Assembly: GCF_004135365.1 (NCBI RefSeq)
Contig: NZ_CP035492.1
Span: forward strand, 1,426,001 to 1,490,000
Direction of reading: 5' to 3'
DNA: 64,000 nucleotides
Source: Paenibacillus protaetiae
GTDB lineage: Bacteria > Bacillota > Bacilli > Paenibacillales > Paenibacillaceae
Shown here: positions 15,161-25,766 of the stretch, piece by piece
How positions within the stretch are numbered: the first letter of the stretch is position 1
Layout: each line of letters starts with the position of its first letter
Notes under the pieces: generated by a model
Database searches by the model: none
Seen by the model: the letters and a program-made list of their open reading frames with translations, nothing else
What the model was told of the DNA's origin: nothing
Program-made: the position numbers and the translations under genes

Positions 15161-18100
15161 TTACAGCTCGAAATTGTCCAAAATAAAGGAAACGTCCAGC
15201 AAATCAACCTCATTGTCGCGGTTAATGTCCGCTGCGCTGGTTTTAGCCGAAGGCCATGCCGCACCTTTTATTTTGCCGAATTCTTTGGCAGTCAGCTGCA
15301 GGTCAACGAGGTCAACCTTGCCGTCGCCGTTCACATCGCCGGCAACGAGAGGGCCAAAGTTATGGGTTGTGTCGCCGTTTACCGTCACCGAATCGGTTTC
15401 AGATACATGGCCAGGAACCACAACACGTACGGTGTATGTGCCTTCCGGAACACTAATCGTATACGTTCCGTCAGCAGCAACTCTTCCTACACCTGCAACG
15501 CTGCCGTCCTGATCCAGCGCTTCAACCGTTACCTTATGAGTGCCGTCAGTGCCGTCATACCAGGTTGTGCTGTAGTCAATACCATCGCCGAACGCTTCGG
15601 CAGTAATTTGGCCGGAGATCGTGTAGTCCGGAGCGGTTGGCGTTTCAGTAATGGTGATCGTGCCACTGCTTGCTCCGCCAAGCGGAATATCCTCTCCGTT
15701 GCTGTCCAGCAGCCGGATGTTGGACAAGTCAAAGTTGTATGTCCCCGCATCCTCCGCTGAAAAATGGTACGTTGCCAGCGAAGTGCTGCCATCATTGCTG
15801 TAGCCGTCAAAATCGCCGGCTAGCGATAAAATATAATCCGAACGGGTTTTCCCGCCTCCGGCATCCGCTTTAGCTTCGTTCGTAATCAGCGATACGCCCG
15901 GATTATTTGCCTCCTCGTATCCGGCAAGCTCTGTGCCTGCCTCAACCGAACCGCTTGTAAGGTCCGAATTGTACGTCAAGCTGAATTGTGCGGAATACAG
16001 ATCCTGAACCCCGCTGACATCTACACTTACGCTGAATGCATCACCCGTCTGTGCGGAGTCCGCAGACACGACGGCGGATACGGTTGCATCCGGCTTGGTC
16101 GTCTCCTCATAATTTACGGTATATGCCGGATCCAGAACGCCGTTAAGGGCTTCGTCATATACGTAAATGTCAAACGAATTGGAGCCGAACCGGATCGGCA
16201 CATCAATTTGGAAATGGCCATTGTCATCAATCGTGCCGTCTACCTGTTCATTCCCAAATACAGCCGCAACGCCAATCGATTCATAATCTCCAAAAGCATC
16301 AACCAAGAAGTCGCCGTCGATCGTTCCTGTAATCTCCCCTACTCCGTTGTTAACCTGAATGTCCGGATTAAGCGTAGATTCCGGCGCGGTCACATCCGTA
16401 ATAAACGGTGTGATCTCCTCTTCGATCGGCGTAAAATTCCCGCCATTTTGGATGACCCATGGGACGACCAAAAAGATATTATCGCCAAAGTCGCCAAGCT
16501 TCTGGAACTTATTCGCCTGATATTGCACGGTGGAATCCCAATTCTCTACCCAATAAGAGCCAGGGCGCACACCTTGCTTCTCTTCCGTTATCGTTCCATA
16601 GTCATACTGATTCGGATAAAAGTAATCGTGAACATCAAGCGAGAAATAATCGTTCTGGCCATTAATGTCAAAGTACACATCGGACGTATCCTGCAAACCG
16701 TCCCCGTTCGGCGAGAAAATGATCGGGTCGAGACGAACGCCGGAAACAACTCCCGGCAATTCTACTTCCCCTACATAAACGGCAAGCGGCAAATGCAGCA
16801 CATGCCCGGAATCCGACGTCAATGTCACATTGCCTTCGTAATAACCTTCAGCCGTATCATCGGCAACATTCAGCGTCACCGAAAACTCCGAGCTGCCGCC
16901 GGCGCTTACTGCAACCGAGCCGGCATCAAAGCTGACGGTTCCCGCCGAAGCTCCGGTCCAGCCAAAACCAATCTCATAGCTGGAAGCTTCGCCAACAATA
17001 TCTTCCACCTTCACCGTTTTCGCAAGCGATGCTCCTGCCGCCGTTTGCCCGTATGACAAACTGCCGGTCAAATACGGCGTATCCAGCCCGCTTTCCACAT
17101 TCGCGGTTGATTCTTCCGCTAACGCTACCGCTTTTGCTTCGATGGATTGCGCGAGATCAACCCGGCCGGCCCCCTGTTCCATATGCGTATATACTTGACC
17201 TTTCTCGGAAGTAAGCTCAACCGCATTGTTCATGAGCAAGCCTTTGATTTGCTCCGGCGTTAAATCAGGGTATTTCTCAAGCAGCAAAGCCGCTGCGCCG
17301 GCAATATGCGGCGAAGCCATGCTTGTGCCTTCCATATCGGCATATGCATCCGTATAATCGGCATCCGGATATTGTTTTCCGTAAGCCGGAACGGAAGAAC
17401 GAATGCCAACGCCGGGAGCTGCAATATCCGGCTTAACGGCGAGGGAAGGAAGCGCAGGGCCCCTCGAGCTGAAATCGGCAATCAAGTCCTCTACCATCTC
17501 AATGCCAAGATGAATCGTATAAGACGGCTGATCGCCAATCGCATTTACGAGCAGCTGGCCGTTTTCCTGCGAAATGCTTAAAGTTGGAATATAATCGCCC
17601 GGAGCGCCAAGCGTTCCGCCAAAATTGCCTTTTGCATTGTTATAGATAATGGCTGCAATCGCGCCTGCATTTTGGGCATTTAACGATTTTTCCACAAACG
17701 AAATGTCGCCCCGTGAAATTAATGCTACTTTGCCGGTTACATCAATGTTCTTAAAGTCATCTGCTGTTCCAAGCCCCGCGTTTACAATCTCGACGGATGT
17801 ATCTGCAAGGCTGCCAAGATCGGGTGAATAGGCCATAATGCTGCCGTACATCGGGCTGCTGATATCAGCGCTTGTAATCGCCGGAACATTAAGCGGCGGA
17901 TAGGATGCGCCTACCGATATAGCCAGCTGGGCGGTAGCCGGGCTGCCGGCTGTATAATCGCCGGGTCCGTCATTGCCGTTGGCAATAACCGGGACTACGC
18001 CGGCCAGCGCAGCATTGTTGATCGCTACGGATTCTGCGCTGCCTTCATTATTAAAGCTGTCGCCGAGGGACAGGTTAATAATGTCCATGCCTTGCCCGAC

Positions 18101-19123
18101 CGCTTTATCGATTCCTTCCAGTACATCTTCGGTGGATCCTGTTCCACCCGGTCCAAGCACACGGTAAACGTACAAATCTGCGCCGTAGGCGACGCCTTTT
18201 ACCCAACCGGTCGGATTGTTCTCAACCGTCGGATCTCCCCGGCCGACAATCGTGCCCGATACGTGTGTGCCGTGAGCAGTAGCGGCTTCCGGGTCATTCG
18301 GATCCGGCGGCGTTTCATAAGGATCATCATCTTCGTCTACCGCGTCATAACCGCCTTTGTAGGCATCCTTTAAGCTTGGATGCAGGTAGTCGACGCCGGT
18401 ATCAATAACGCCTACTTTAATGCCTTCGCCGTTAAAGCCGGTATCCCAAAGCGAGGTTGAACCGATGTACGGCGCGCTTTCATCCATATTAGGCGTAATG
18501 CTGTCAATCGGAGAAGCGTGAACCGTCTGGTTCGGATAAATCGCCTTAACGCCCGGCAATTTCAGCAGGCTGTCGATTTGATTAGCGGCGATTTCAACCG
18601 AATAACCGTTAAAAGCTTGAGAATATTGGGAGCCTAGCTTAGCTTTTAGCGTTTTGGCGCCATTCGCAAATGCGGTCTGCTCCTTAACCAGCTTCGAAGC
18701 ATAATTGGCATCCGCCTTGAGCAGCCCCTTCCCAGCCTGCTTGCTATGTACGGCAAGTGGAGCTGATTGCAATTCGACAATAACCGTTATTTTTTTCGTG
18801 CTGTCCGATTCCGGCACAAAATTTTGCGGCTCTACAGCTTCGGCATTCGCGGTTCCTGCAATGGCTTCCGCTCTGCTGACCGGCGAATCCGACGGTACAT
18901 GTCCCGATTGCGCTACCAGGCCGCTGTTGCTTTTTGCCTGCACTTGTAATGGCAAAGCAAGCGCCTGCTTCGGAAAAGCTTTTGGTTTCAGTTTTGTGCT
19001 GGATGCATGCGCAGCAGGTTTATCTGCCGCAGCGGCTCCTGCTACCGGTGCTGCCAGCGAAAATAACAATATGGCAGACGACAGCACAGCCAGCCATTTT
19101 TTGCGATATTGATTCGATTCCAT
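15161..19123 (-). CDS. Secreted subtilisin-like (S8) protease with PA, cohesin and dockerin domains
   Basis: Large Vpr-like subtilase of 1320 residues. Order: signal peptide 1-33, inhibitor_I9-type propeptide about 110-202, catalytic domain with Asp241 (VGVIDTGVD), His284 (HGTHVSG) and Ser601 (EGTSMASPH), and a PA insert about 440-545. Fn3/Ig-like region follows, then a cohesin-like domain about 1010-1160 (VSADSAQTGDAFSVSVDVSG, FSLTYNSDL), a carboxypeptidase-regulatory-like beta domain 1165-1258, and a type I dockerin 1260-1320 with two calcium loops (DVNGDGKVDLVDL, DINRDNEVDLLDV). AGGGAGGAAGCTC precedes the ATG. The next gene downstream encodes an SLH-anchored cohesin, suggesting surface docking of this protease. 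Confidence 0.93.
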   Translation of the reverse strand: MESNQYRKKWLAVLSSAILLFSLAAPVAGAAAADKPAAHASSTKLKPKAFPKQALALPLQVQAKSNSGLVAQSGHVPSDSPVSRAEAIAGTANAEAVEPQNFVPESDSTKKITVIVELQSAPLAVHSKQAGKGLLKADANYASKLVKEQTAFANGAKTLKAKLGSQYSQAFNGYSVEIAANQIDSLLKLPGVKAIYPNQTVHASPIDSITPNMDESAPYIGSTSLWDTGFNGEGIKVGVIDTGVDYLHPSLKDAYKGGYDAVDEDDDPYETPPDPNDPEAATAHGTHVSGTIVGRGDPTVENNPTGWVKGVAYGADLYVYRVLGPGGTGSTEDVLEGIDKAVGQGMDIINLSLGDSFNNEGSAESVAINNAALAGVVPVIANGNDGPGDYTAGSPATAQLAISVGASYPPLNVPAITSADISSPMYGSIMAYSPDLGSLADTSVEIVNAGLGTADDFKNIDVTGKVALISRGDISFVEKSLNAQNAGAIAAIIYNNAKGNFGGTLGAPGDYIPTLSISQENGQLLVNAIGDQPSYTIHLGIEMVEDLIADFSSRGPALPSLAVKPDIAAPGVGIRSSVPAYGKQYPDADYTDAYADMEGTSMASPHIAGAAALLLEKYPDLTPEQIKGLLMNNAVELTSEKGQVYTHMEQGAGRVDLAQSIEAKAVALAEESTANVESGLDTPYLTGSLSYGQTAAGASLAKTVKVEDIVGEASSYEIGFGWTGASAGTVSFDAGSVAVSAGGSSEFSVTLNVADDTAEGYYEGNVTLTSDSGHVLHLPLAVYVGEVELPGVVSGVRLDPIIFSPNGDGLQDTSDVYFDINGQNDYFSLDVHDYFYPNQYDYGTITEEKQGVRPGSYWVENWDSTVQYQANKFQKLGDFGDNIFLVVPWVIQNGGNFTPIEEEITPFITDVTAPESTLNPDIQVNNGVGEITGTIDGDFLVDAFGDYESIGVAAVFGNEQVDGTIDDNGHFQIDVPIRFGSNSFDIYVYDEALNGVLDPAYTVNYEETTKPDATVSAVVSADSAQTGDAFSVSVDVSGVQDLYSAQFSLTYNSDLTSGSVEAGTELAGYEEANNPGVSLITNEAKADAGGGKTRSDYILSLAGDFDGYSNDGSTSLATYHFSAEDAGTYNFDLSNIRLLDSNGEDIPLGGASSGTITITETPTAPDYTISGQITAEAFGDGIDYSTTWYDGTDGTHKVTVEALDQDGSVAGVGRVAADGTYTISVPEGTYTVRVVVPGHVSETDSVTVNGDTTHNFGPLVAGDVNGDGKVDLVDLQLTAKEFGKIKGAAWPSAKTSAADINRDNEVDLLDVSFILDNFEL

Positions 19124-19565
19124 GAGCTTCCTCCCTATTCTCCGACTTCATACCCCAATGACTAAACGACATAATCCCGCATCCCTTATGCCGGATACGA
19201 CTTCATCTGCCCTCCTTCCTGATCCGATACCGGAGCTTCATGTTCGCAGCCAGCAGAACCCTTTCCATTTGTTGGATGCTAGTTACTAGTTTAATAGATG
19301 CTTCATAAATAATTTGTAGAATTTTCTGATAATTATAAAGATTGTTTCGTCAATTCTCGATCAATGTTCGTAAAAATGAGGCATGCCGCTTCCGGAGATC
19401 CCCTTCTGTAATTGTCCAAATCTGCAGATGAAGGGATTATTTAACTAGGTCTACTATCCTATTTATGTAATTTATTAACAAAAACTAGATATTACGAAAA
19501 CATTCTCTTTACTTAATTTTACTAACATAAAAAAAGAAGCCTATTACGAGTTTAGGAGGGTTCAT
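19124..19565. other. 442-bp divergent intergenic region (protease / alkaline phosphatase)
   Basis: Holds the promoters of two divergent secreted-enzyme genes. The half near the phosphatase is AT-rich and carries an 11-nt-spaced hexamer array (19475-19524). The half near the protease carries a tiny leader frame on the minus strand (19186-19206: ATG, five more codons, TAA) with an AGGAGGG-like site before it. No other gene was seen. Confidence 0.6.
19475..19524 (+). promoter_or_regulatory. Candidate PhoP box array upstream of alkaline phosphatase
   Basis: Hexamers at exact 11-nt steps: TTAACA (19475), TAGATA (19486), AAAACA (19497), TTTACT (19508), TTACTA (19519). Bacillus PhoP binds TT(A/T/C)ACA repeats at this spacing. 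The first and last two copies fit well, the middle two poorly. Position before a phosphatase gene supports the reading. Confidence 0.45.
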
Positions 19566-20828
19566 ATGAAATTGATGAAAAAAAGCAAATGGAAAATGGC
19601 AGCCGCCGGATCAGTTGCCGCTGCTGTATTGGTAACAGGAATTGTTAACGCTCAGCTGCCTAATCGTGCACATGCCGCTTCATGGCAAACGAAAAACGTT
19701 ATTTTATTTGTCGGGGATGGTATGGGGCTGGCGGCACGCAACGCAATCCGCCTTGCTACAGTTGGGGAAAACGGCAAGCTTGCTATGGATGATATGCCTT
19801 ATGTCGGCTTGATTCACACGAATTCGACGACTCCGGTGACAGACTCCGCCGCTTCAGCAACGGCTTATGCCAGCGGCGTAAAAACGTATAATGGCGCCGT
19901 TGGTGTAGATGCCAACAAAAAAAACGTTAAAACGATTATGGAATACGCCAAAGAAGCCGGCAAATCTACTGGTGTCGTAACGACCAGCCAAGTAACCGAC
20001 GCTACCGGCGCCGCATTCGGCGCGCATGTGGAAGACCGTTCGAAGCAAAGCGATATCGCCCTGCAAATGATCACGCAAAGCAAAATCGACGTCATTCTGG
20101 GCGGCGGCGAAGATTATTGGTATCCTGCAGGAAACCCGGGCAAATTTAAGGACGAGCCTTCCGAAGATCCTTCAGAAAAAAGCAAAGGCACACAAGGCAA
20201 TTTGATCAGCAAAGCAAACGAGCTTGGCTATAGCTATGTATCAAACGAAGCTGACTTGAAAAAAGCAGATGGAACGAAGCTGCTTGGCTTGTTTGCCAAC
20301 GAGGAAATGTTCCAGCAAAAACCGGAAGGGCAAGGCGACATTTACAACCCTGTCGTGTCTTTGCCGACCATGACTCAAAAAGCGCTTGAAACACTCTCCA
20401 AAAACGAACAAGGTTTCTTCCTGATGGTTGAAGAAGAAGGCACGGATGAATTTGGCCACCAAAACAATGGTGAGAAGCTGATCAAATCCGGACAAGAGCT
20501 GGATAAATCCGTTTCGATCGCTAAAGAATTTGCACGAACGCATCCGGATACGCTTGTGCTTGTGCTCGCCGATCATGAAACCGGCGGTCTTTCGATTGAA
20601 GAGGTGAACGATAAAGACGAATCCGGCGACGGCATGTCCAAAGAAGACGGACCGTTCTCAATTGCGGGGTCTGATCAGAAGTTTGTGATTGACTGGACAA
20701 CAAATGAGCATACCGCTATCGACATTCCTGTTACGGCAATGGGCAAAAACGCCGAGCTGTTCTCCGGCATCTACGATAATACCGAAGTGTTCGGCAAACT
20801 GATGCAAACGTTAGGCTTAATTAAATAA
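19566..20828 (+). CDS. Secreted alkaline phosphatase (PhoA/PhoB superfamily)
   Basis: Hydrolyses phosphate monoesters outside the cell. Signal peptide 1-37 (ends AHAAS). The metal and nucleophile residues are visible: Asp51 (FVGDGMG), Ser94 (VTDSAASATA), EEEGTDEFGHQNN for the zinc site, LADHETGG, and a last His in NEHTAIDIPV. 420 residues, normal length. TTAGGAGGG precedes the ATG. It resembles B. subtilis PhoA/PhoB, which are induced by phosphate starvation; the hexamer array upstream agrees with this. Confidence 0.93.
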   Translation: MKLMKKSKWKMAAAGSVAAAVLVTGIVNAQLPNRAHAASWQTKNVILFVGDGMGLAARNAIRLATVGENGKLAMDDMPYVGLIHTNSTTPVTDSAASATAYASGVKTYNGAVGVDANKKNVKTIMEYAKEAGKSTGVVTTSQVTDATGAAFGAHVEDRSKQSDIALQMITQSKIDVILGGGEDYWYPAGNPGKFKDEPSEDPSEKSKGTQGNLISKANELGYSYVSNEADLKKADGTKLLGLFANEEMFQQKPEGQGDIYNPVVSLPTMTQKALETLSKNEQGFFLMVEEEGTDEFGHQNNGEKLIKSGQELDKSVSIAKEFARTHPDTLVLVLADHETGGLSIEEVNDKDESGDGMSKEDGPFSIAGSDQKFVIDWTTNEHTAIDIPVTAMGKNAELFSGIYDNTEVFGKLMQTLGLIK

Positions 20829-20843
20829 CCGCCTGGCTTCCGG

Positions 20844-20875
20844 AAAACAGCCCCTTTCTGGGGGCTGTTTTTTTA
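20844..20875. terminator. Terminator of the alkaline phosphatase gene
   Basis: AAAACAGCCCC/GGGGCTGTTTT (11-bp stem) followed by more T. The T tail (to 20875) runs into the stop codon of the convergent gene. Confidence 0.9.
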
Positions 20876-21565
20876 TTGCCGCCTGGCGGCGAAACCGGTT
20901 AACGGTTTGGCCAGTTTCCTCCAGCGTGAAGGTACATCTTCCGCCTGTTCCGTATAAACAGCCTGCAAATAGCTGGACAGCCCCCGGATCTGGCGCTCTA
21001 TCAATATTTCTTTTATTTCAGATACGTTTACCGGCACCGGACCGCTGCGAAAAGCTTTAAATTGATCAATCGGCACAAACATATTCGTGCTTTTCCGATA
21101 TTTGCAATGATGGGGATAACGCGGTGAACTTCCCGAATCGTATTTGGATAATTTAACCGCATCATAATGATCCGCAAGCAGCGGGTAGGCATCCAGTTCC
21201 AAGATGGCAAACTTCTCGCCTTTTTCTCTGCGGCTGTACATGTCCAGCATTTTTTTGCACGCTTCAGCCGTCGGCCACAAAAACACATGGCGGTCCAAAT
21301 ATGCACGAAAAGCTGCAAGCGTAGTCCCTTCTTCCATCATGCTGTCTGGAATAGGCAAATGCGCATTAAGCGTGGCGGGCTTGCCGTCCAGCATGACAGT
21401 GAAGGGAGAGGTCCTCCGGATGCCCGGATGATGAGGATATGCCTCATAACTGGACAATAAACCGTCCCTTTCAGCAATAGCCGGCAAGTTGCTTACTCTT
21501 GTAAAGTGATACAGCCGCTTCCTGCCTATTGTTTTGGTGATATCCGACACCAACGCTTCCCGCAT
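20873..21565 (-). CDS. DUF7002-like protein, possible ADP-ribosyltransferase-like fold
   Basis: Function unknown. It opens with RLYHFTRVSNLPAIAERDGL, an arrangement (YHFT, then N-L-x-x-I, then GLL) like that at the start of DUF7002 and DarT/RNA-2'-phosphotransferase-type ART folds, where the His-Phe-Thr segment binds NAD. A later FLWPTAEACKKMLDMY and basic STNMFVPIDQFKAF follow. 230 residues, no signal or membrane segment. AGGGGGAAG precedes the ATG. It stands alone between convergent and co-directional neighbours, with no antitoxin-like partner beside it. Enzyme activity is not established. Confidence 0.6.
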   Translation of the reverse strand: MREALVSDITKTIGRKRLYHFTRVSNLPAIAERDGLLSSYEAYPHHPGIRRTSPFTVMLDGKPATLNAHLPIPDSMMEEGTTLAAFRAYLDRHVFLWPTAEACKKMLDMYSRREKGEKFAILELDAYPLLADHYDAVKLSKYDSGSSPRYPHHCKYRKSTNMFVPIDQFKAFRSGPVPVNVSEIKEILIERQIRGLSSYLQAVYTEQAEDVPSRWRKLAKPLTGFAARRQ

Positions 21566-21630
21566 CCGCAGCTTCCCCCTCTCATCCAGTAACAGCTGCC
21601 CTTATTATGGGAAATACTTCCGTTAAATAT

Positions 21631-21661
21631 AAAAAATAAAGACGGCCTAGCACTAGGCCGC
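21631..21661 (-). terminator. Terminator of the monosaccharide ABC operon
   Basis: On the minus strand CGGCCTAG/CTAGGCCG forms an 8-bp stem with a 2-4 nt loop, followed by TCTTTATTTTTTA. It lies about 30 nt after the permease stop. Confidence 0.75.
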
Positions 21662-21693
21662 CCTGAACGGGACAATGAGACCGCTTCTTCCTG

Positions 21694-22869
21694 TCAAGAA
21701 CGTTTCATCCGGGTTACGACGTCAAATATAACCGCTACCGCCAATACAGCCCCGCGTATCATGTACTGATACGAGATGCCGACGCCAAGCAAGTTCATGC
21801 CGTTGGACAACGAAGCCATTACGATGGCGCCAATGATGGACCCGGTCACTTTGCCGACGCCGCCGGCAGCGGATACGCCGCCCACGTAAGCAGCTGCAAT
21901 CGCATCCAGCTCAAACAGCGTGCCGGCCGTTGTCGTAGCCGATTGCAGGCGTGCTGTAAACAATATGCCGGACAAAGCGGACAGCAGCCCCATTGATCCG
22001 AACACAATATACGTAATTTTTTTGACGCTGATTCCGCTTAAGTTTGCCGCTTCGGGATTGCTGCCGACTGCATAAATATGCCGGCCAAGCACCGTCGAAT
22101 TCGTCCAAAAATGATAAATGATTACGACGGCAAGCATAATGATGACCGTCCAGGAAAATCCGTTATATCCGGATAAAATGTACGTAATATAAGCAATAAT
22201 GGCGGATATAAAAACAAGCTTAACCGCAAACATGCTTTTGGATATAACGTCAAAATTGTATTTCATTTTGTTTCTTCGCTTTGAAAACTCGCTGTAAATA
22301 TAGAAAAAAATAACCACCGCACCAATGATGAGCGACAGCAGATGCAAGCCGCCTATCGTCGCAATCGGCGGGATAAAACCGTTGCCGATGGCATTAAAAT
22401 GATCATTTTTAATAATAATGGTTCCTGTGCTTTCCGTTACATTCAGCAATGCCCCGCGGAAAATAAGCATGCCGGCAAGCGAAGCGACGAATGACGGAAT
22501 GCCGATCTGCGCAACTAAAAGGCCGTTAAACAGCCCGATAATAATGCCAAATACTAAAATAACCGGAATTGTAATATAGACAGGGACGCCAAGCTTAGTC
22601 AAGAAGATCGCAGCGATTGCCCCCATAAAGCCGGCACCGTAGCCTACGCTTAAGTCGATATGCCGGATGACAATAACAAGGGTCATGCCAACAGCCAGAA
22701 CGGCAATATACCCTGTCGAATCCAGCAAATTGCTAATATTTTGAGAGGAAATAAACAACCCGTCCGTTAGTATCGTAAAAATGAGCATGATGACAAATAA
22801 TGCGATATACATGCCGTAATCACGAATATTCACTTTAAGTACTGACTTCGCTTCGCCTAAAAATTTCAC
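21694..22869 (-). CDS. Monosaccharide ABC transporter permease (GguB/XylH-like)
   Basis: Membrane subunit of a sugar importer. It has about ten hydrophobic segments, with the BPD_transp_2 features GQNISNLLDSTGYIAVLAVG-type start and SLAGMLIFRGALLNVT. A GTG at 22869 with GGGGAAG 4 nt upstream is preferred; the longer TTG at 22893 lies inside the ATPase gene. 391 residues. It forms an operon with the ATPase (stop 11 nt upstream) and the binding protein. The ChvE-GguA-GguB group imports xylose, arabinose, glucose or galactose; which one here is not decided by sequence. Confidence 0.85.
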   Translation of the reverse strand: MKFLGEAKSVLKVNIRDYGMYIALFVIMLIFTILTDGLFISSQNISNLLDSTGYIAVLAVGMTLVIVIRHIDLSVGYGAGFMGAIAAIFLTKLGVPVYITIPVILVFGIIIGLFNGLLVAQIGIPSFVASLAGMLIFRGALLNVTESTGTIIIKNDHFNAIGNGFIPPIATIGGLHLLSLIIGAVVIFFYIYSEFSKRRNKMKYNFDVISKSMFAVKLVFISAIIAYITYILSGYNGFSWTVIIMLAVVIIYHFWTNSTVLGRHIYAVGSNPEAANLSGISVKKITYIVFGSMGLLSALSGILFTARLQSATTTAGTLFELDAIAAAYVGGVSAAGGVGKVTGSIIGAIVMASLSNGMNLLGVGISYQYMIRGAVLAVAVIFDVVTRMKRS

Positions 22870-22879
22870 ATGTCTTCCC

Positions 22880-24400
<1,521 letters not shown>

Positions 24401-24448
24401 TCTGCTTCAGCACCCTTCAACTGAAAAAATCACAGGCAGCGGAAAAGA

Positions 24449-24485
24449 GGAATAGTGATAGATCACAACCATCTACCACTATTCC
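24449..24485 (-). promoter_or_regulatory. 15-bp intercistronic stem-loop between sugar-binding and ATPase genes
   Basis: GGAATAGTGATAGAT pairs with ATCTACCACTATTCC (one G-U pair) around a 7-nt loop. On the minus strand it is followed by TCTTTTCC. Placed just after the binding-protein stop, it could partially terminate or protect the upstream message so that receptor exceeds transporter. Confidence 0.65.
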
Positions 24486-24502
24486 GTCCAATCAATATGG
24501 GG

Positions 24503-25618
24503 TTACGAAGATAACCCTGTGAAGTCGCCGGCTTGGTAATAACCGGAGTCAATCAGCTCTTTTTGCACCTTGTCTTTGTCTACGACGATAACAGGCGTTT
24601 GCTTCGCTGGCACCTGGATTTTACCGTTGTCGTAGGAACCCGTTGCTTCAGGCGTGCCTCCGTCAAGCAGCGTAACCGCCATGCCCATAGCGTCTTTAAC
24701 AAGCGTGCGTACATCTTTAAATACGGTCATCGATTGCTTGCCGTCGATAATGTATTGCACGGAAGCTTTCTCAGCGTCCTGGCCGGTTACAACATAGCTT
24801 TTGATGGCGGAATCAGCCGCAAATACGTCGGCAATGGAACGAGCAGTACCGTCGTTTGGCGCCAAAATCGCCACGTCGCCTTTCATGTCGGCAGCCGCTG
24901 CTGTCAAATGCGTTTGTGCTTTGTTTTTCGCTTCGTTGGCATCCCAGTTTGTCGTAACCTGGCTAATAATTTTGCTTTGCTCATCGCGGCTTAAATCTTT
25001 TTTATCCTTCAAAGCTTCCGCTTCGCTGGAGTTGGCGATTTTAAATGTGCCGTCAGCGATTTTCGGCTGCAGCACTTCCCATGCCCCTTGGAAGAACAAG
25101 AAGGCATTGTTGTCGGATGCAGCTCCGGCATACAGGTAAAGCGGCTCTCCGCTGCCTTTTACATGGTCAACCAAATATTGGGCTTGTGCAGCGCCTACAG
25201 ACTTGCTGTCAAATGTAACATAGTAGTCGACTGCATCCGTTTTCGTAATCAGACGGTCGTACGAAATAACCTTGATGCCGGCTGCTTTCGCTTTTTCAAC
25301 CGCTGCCGCTGCTGCATCACCGTCTTGTGGGCAAATGATCAGCACTTTAACTTTTTTCGCAATCAGCGATTCTACGTTTTCTTGCTCCTTAGCGGAGGAG
25401 CCTTGGCTGAACAAAATTTCCGTGGAATATTTCGTATCCTTCAAAGCATCTTTAAACCGCTGCTCATCCTGCACCCATCTCGGTTCATCCTTGGTCGGCA
25501 GCACGATCCCGACTTGAACGCCGCCCCCGCTTCCGCTTTTACCGCCGCATGCAGCCAGAGCTGAAGCAACAAGCAGCATAATCAGCACTAATGTAACCGC
25601 TCTCAAACTTCTTTTCAA
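24503..25618 (-). CDS. Monosaccharide ABC transporter substrate-binding lipoprotein (ChvE/XylF-like)
   Basis: Periplasmic-type sugar receptor tethered by a lipid. A signal and lipobox (SALAACGGK) precede a Peripla_BP_4 domain with VGIVLPTKDEPRW, LIICPQDGDAAAAAVEKAKA and ISYDRLI, characteristic of ChvE/XylF. The start is taken as TTG at 25618, 8 nt after GAGGGGG; it gives 371 residues and a normal signal peptide. The frame extends to 25696 but that leader looks non-coding. First gene of the operon, followed by a stem-loop. Confidence 0.87.
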   Translation of the reverse strand: MKRSLRAVTLVLIMLLVASALAACGGKSGSGGGVQVGIVLPTKDEPRWVQDEQRFKDALKDTKYSTEILFSQGSSAKEQENVESLIAKKVKVLIICPQDGDAAAAAVEKAKAAGIKVISYDRLITKTDAVDYYVTFDSKSVGAAQAQYLVDHVKGSGEPLYLYAGAASDNNAFLFFQGAWEVLQPKIADGTFKIANSSEAEALKDKKDLSRDEQSKIISQVTTNWDANEAKNKAQTHLTAAAADMKGDVAILAPNDGTARSIADVFAADSAIKSYVVTGQDAEKASVQYIIDGKQSMTVFKDVRTLVKDAMGMAVTLLDGGTPEATGSYDNGKIQVPAKQTPVIVVDKDKVQKELIDSGYYQAGDFTGLSS

Positions 25619-25766
25619 AATAAATACCCCCTCATTTTTTAGTGGCTTTGCGCCAGCTTTCGAGAGAGATTTTAACACCGAACAAATTAACCTCACAATT
25701 CATTTTCTTCATATATTTTCCTATAAATTATCACATTGACATATTTTATATTTTATGTATTTACAT

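Noticed and set aside
15986-17056. 356-codon plus-strand frame
   Set aside because: Antisense to the subtilase; composition (Arg/Ile/Asn-rich) is typical of a shadow frame.
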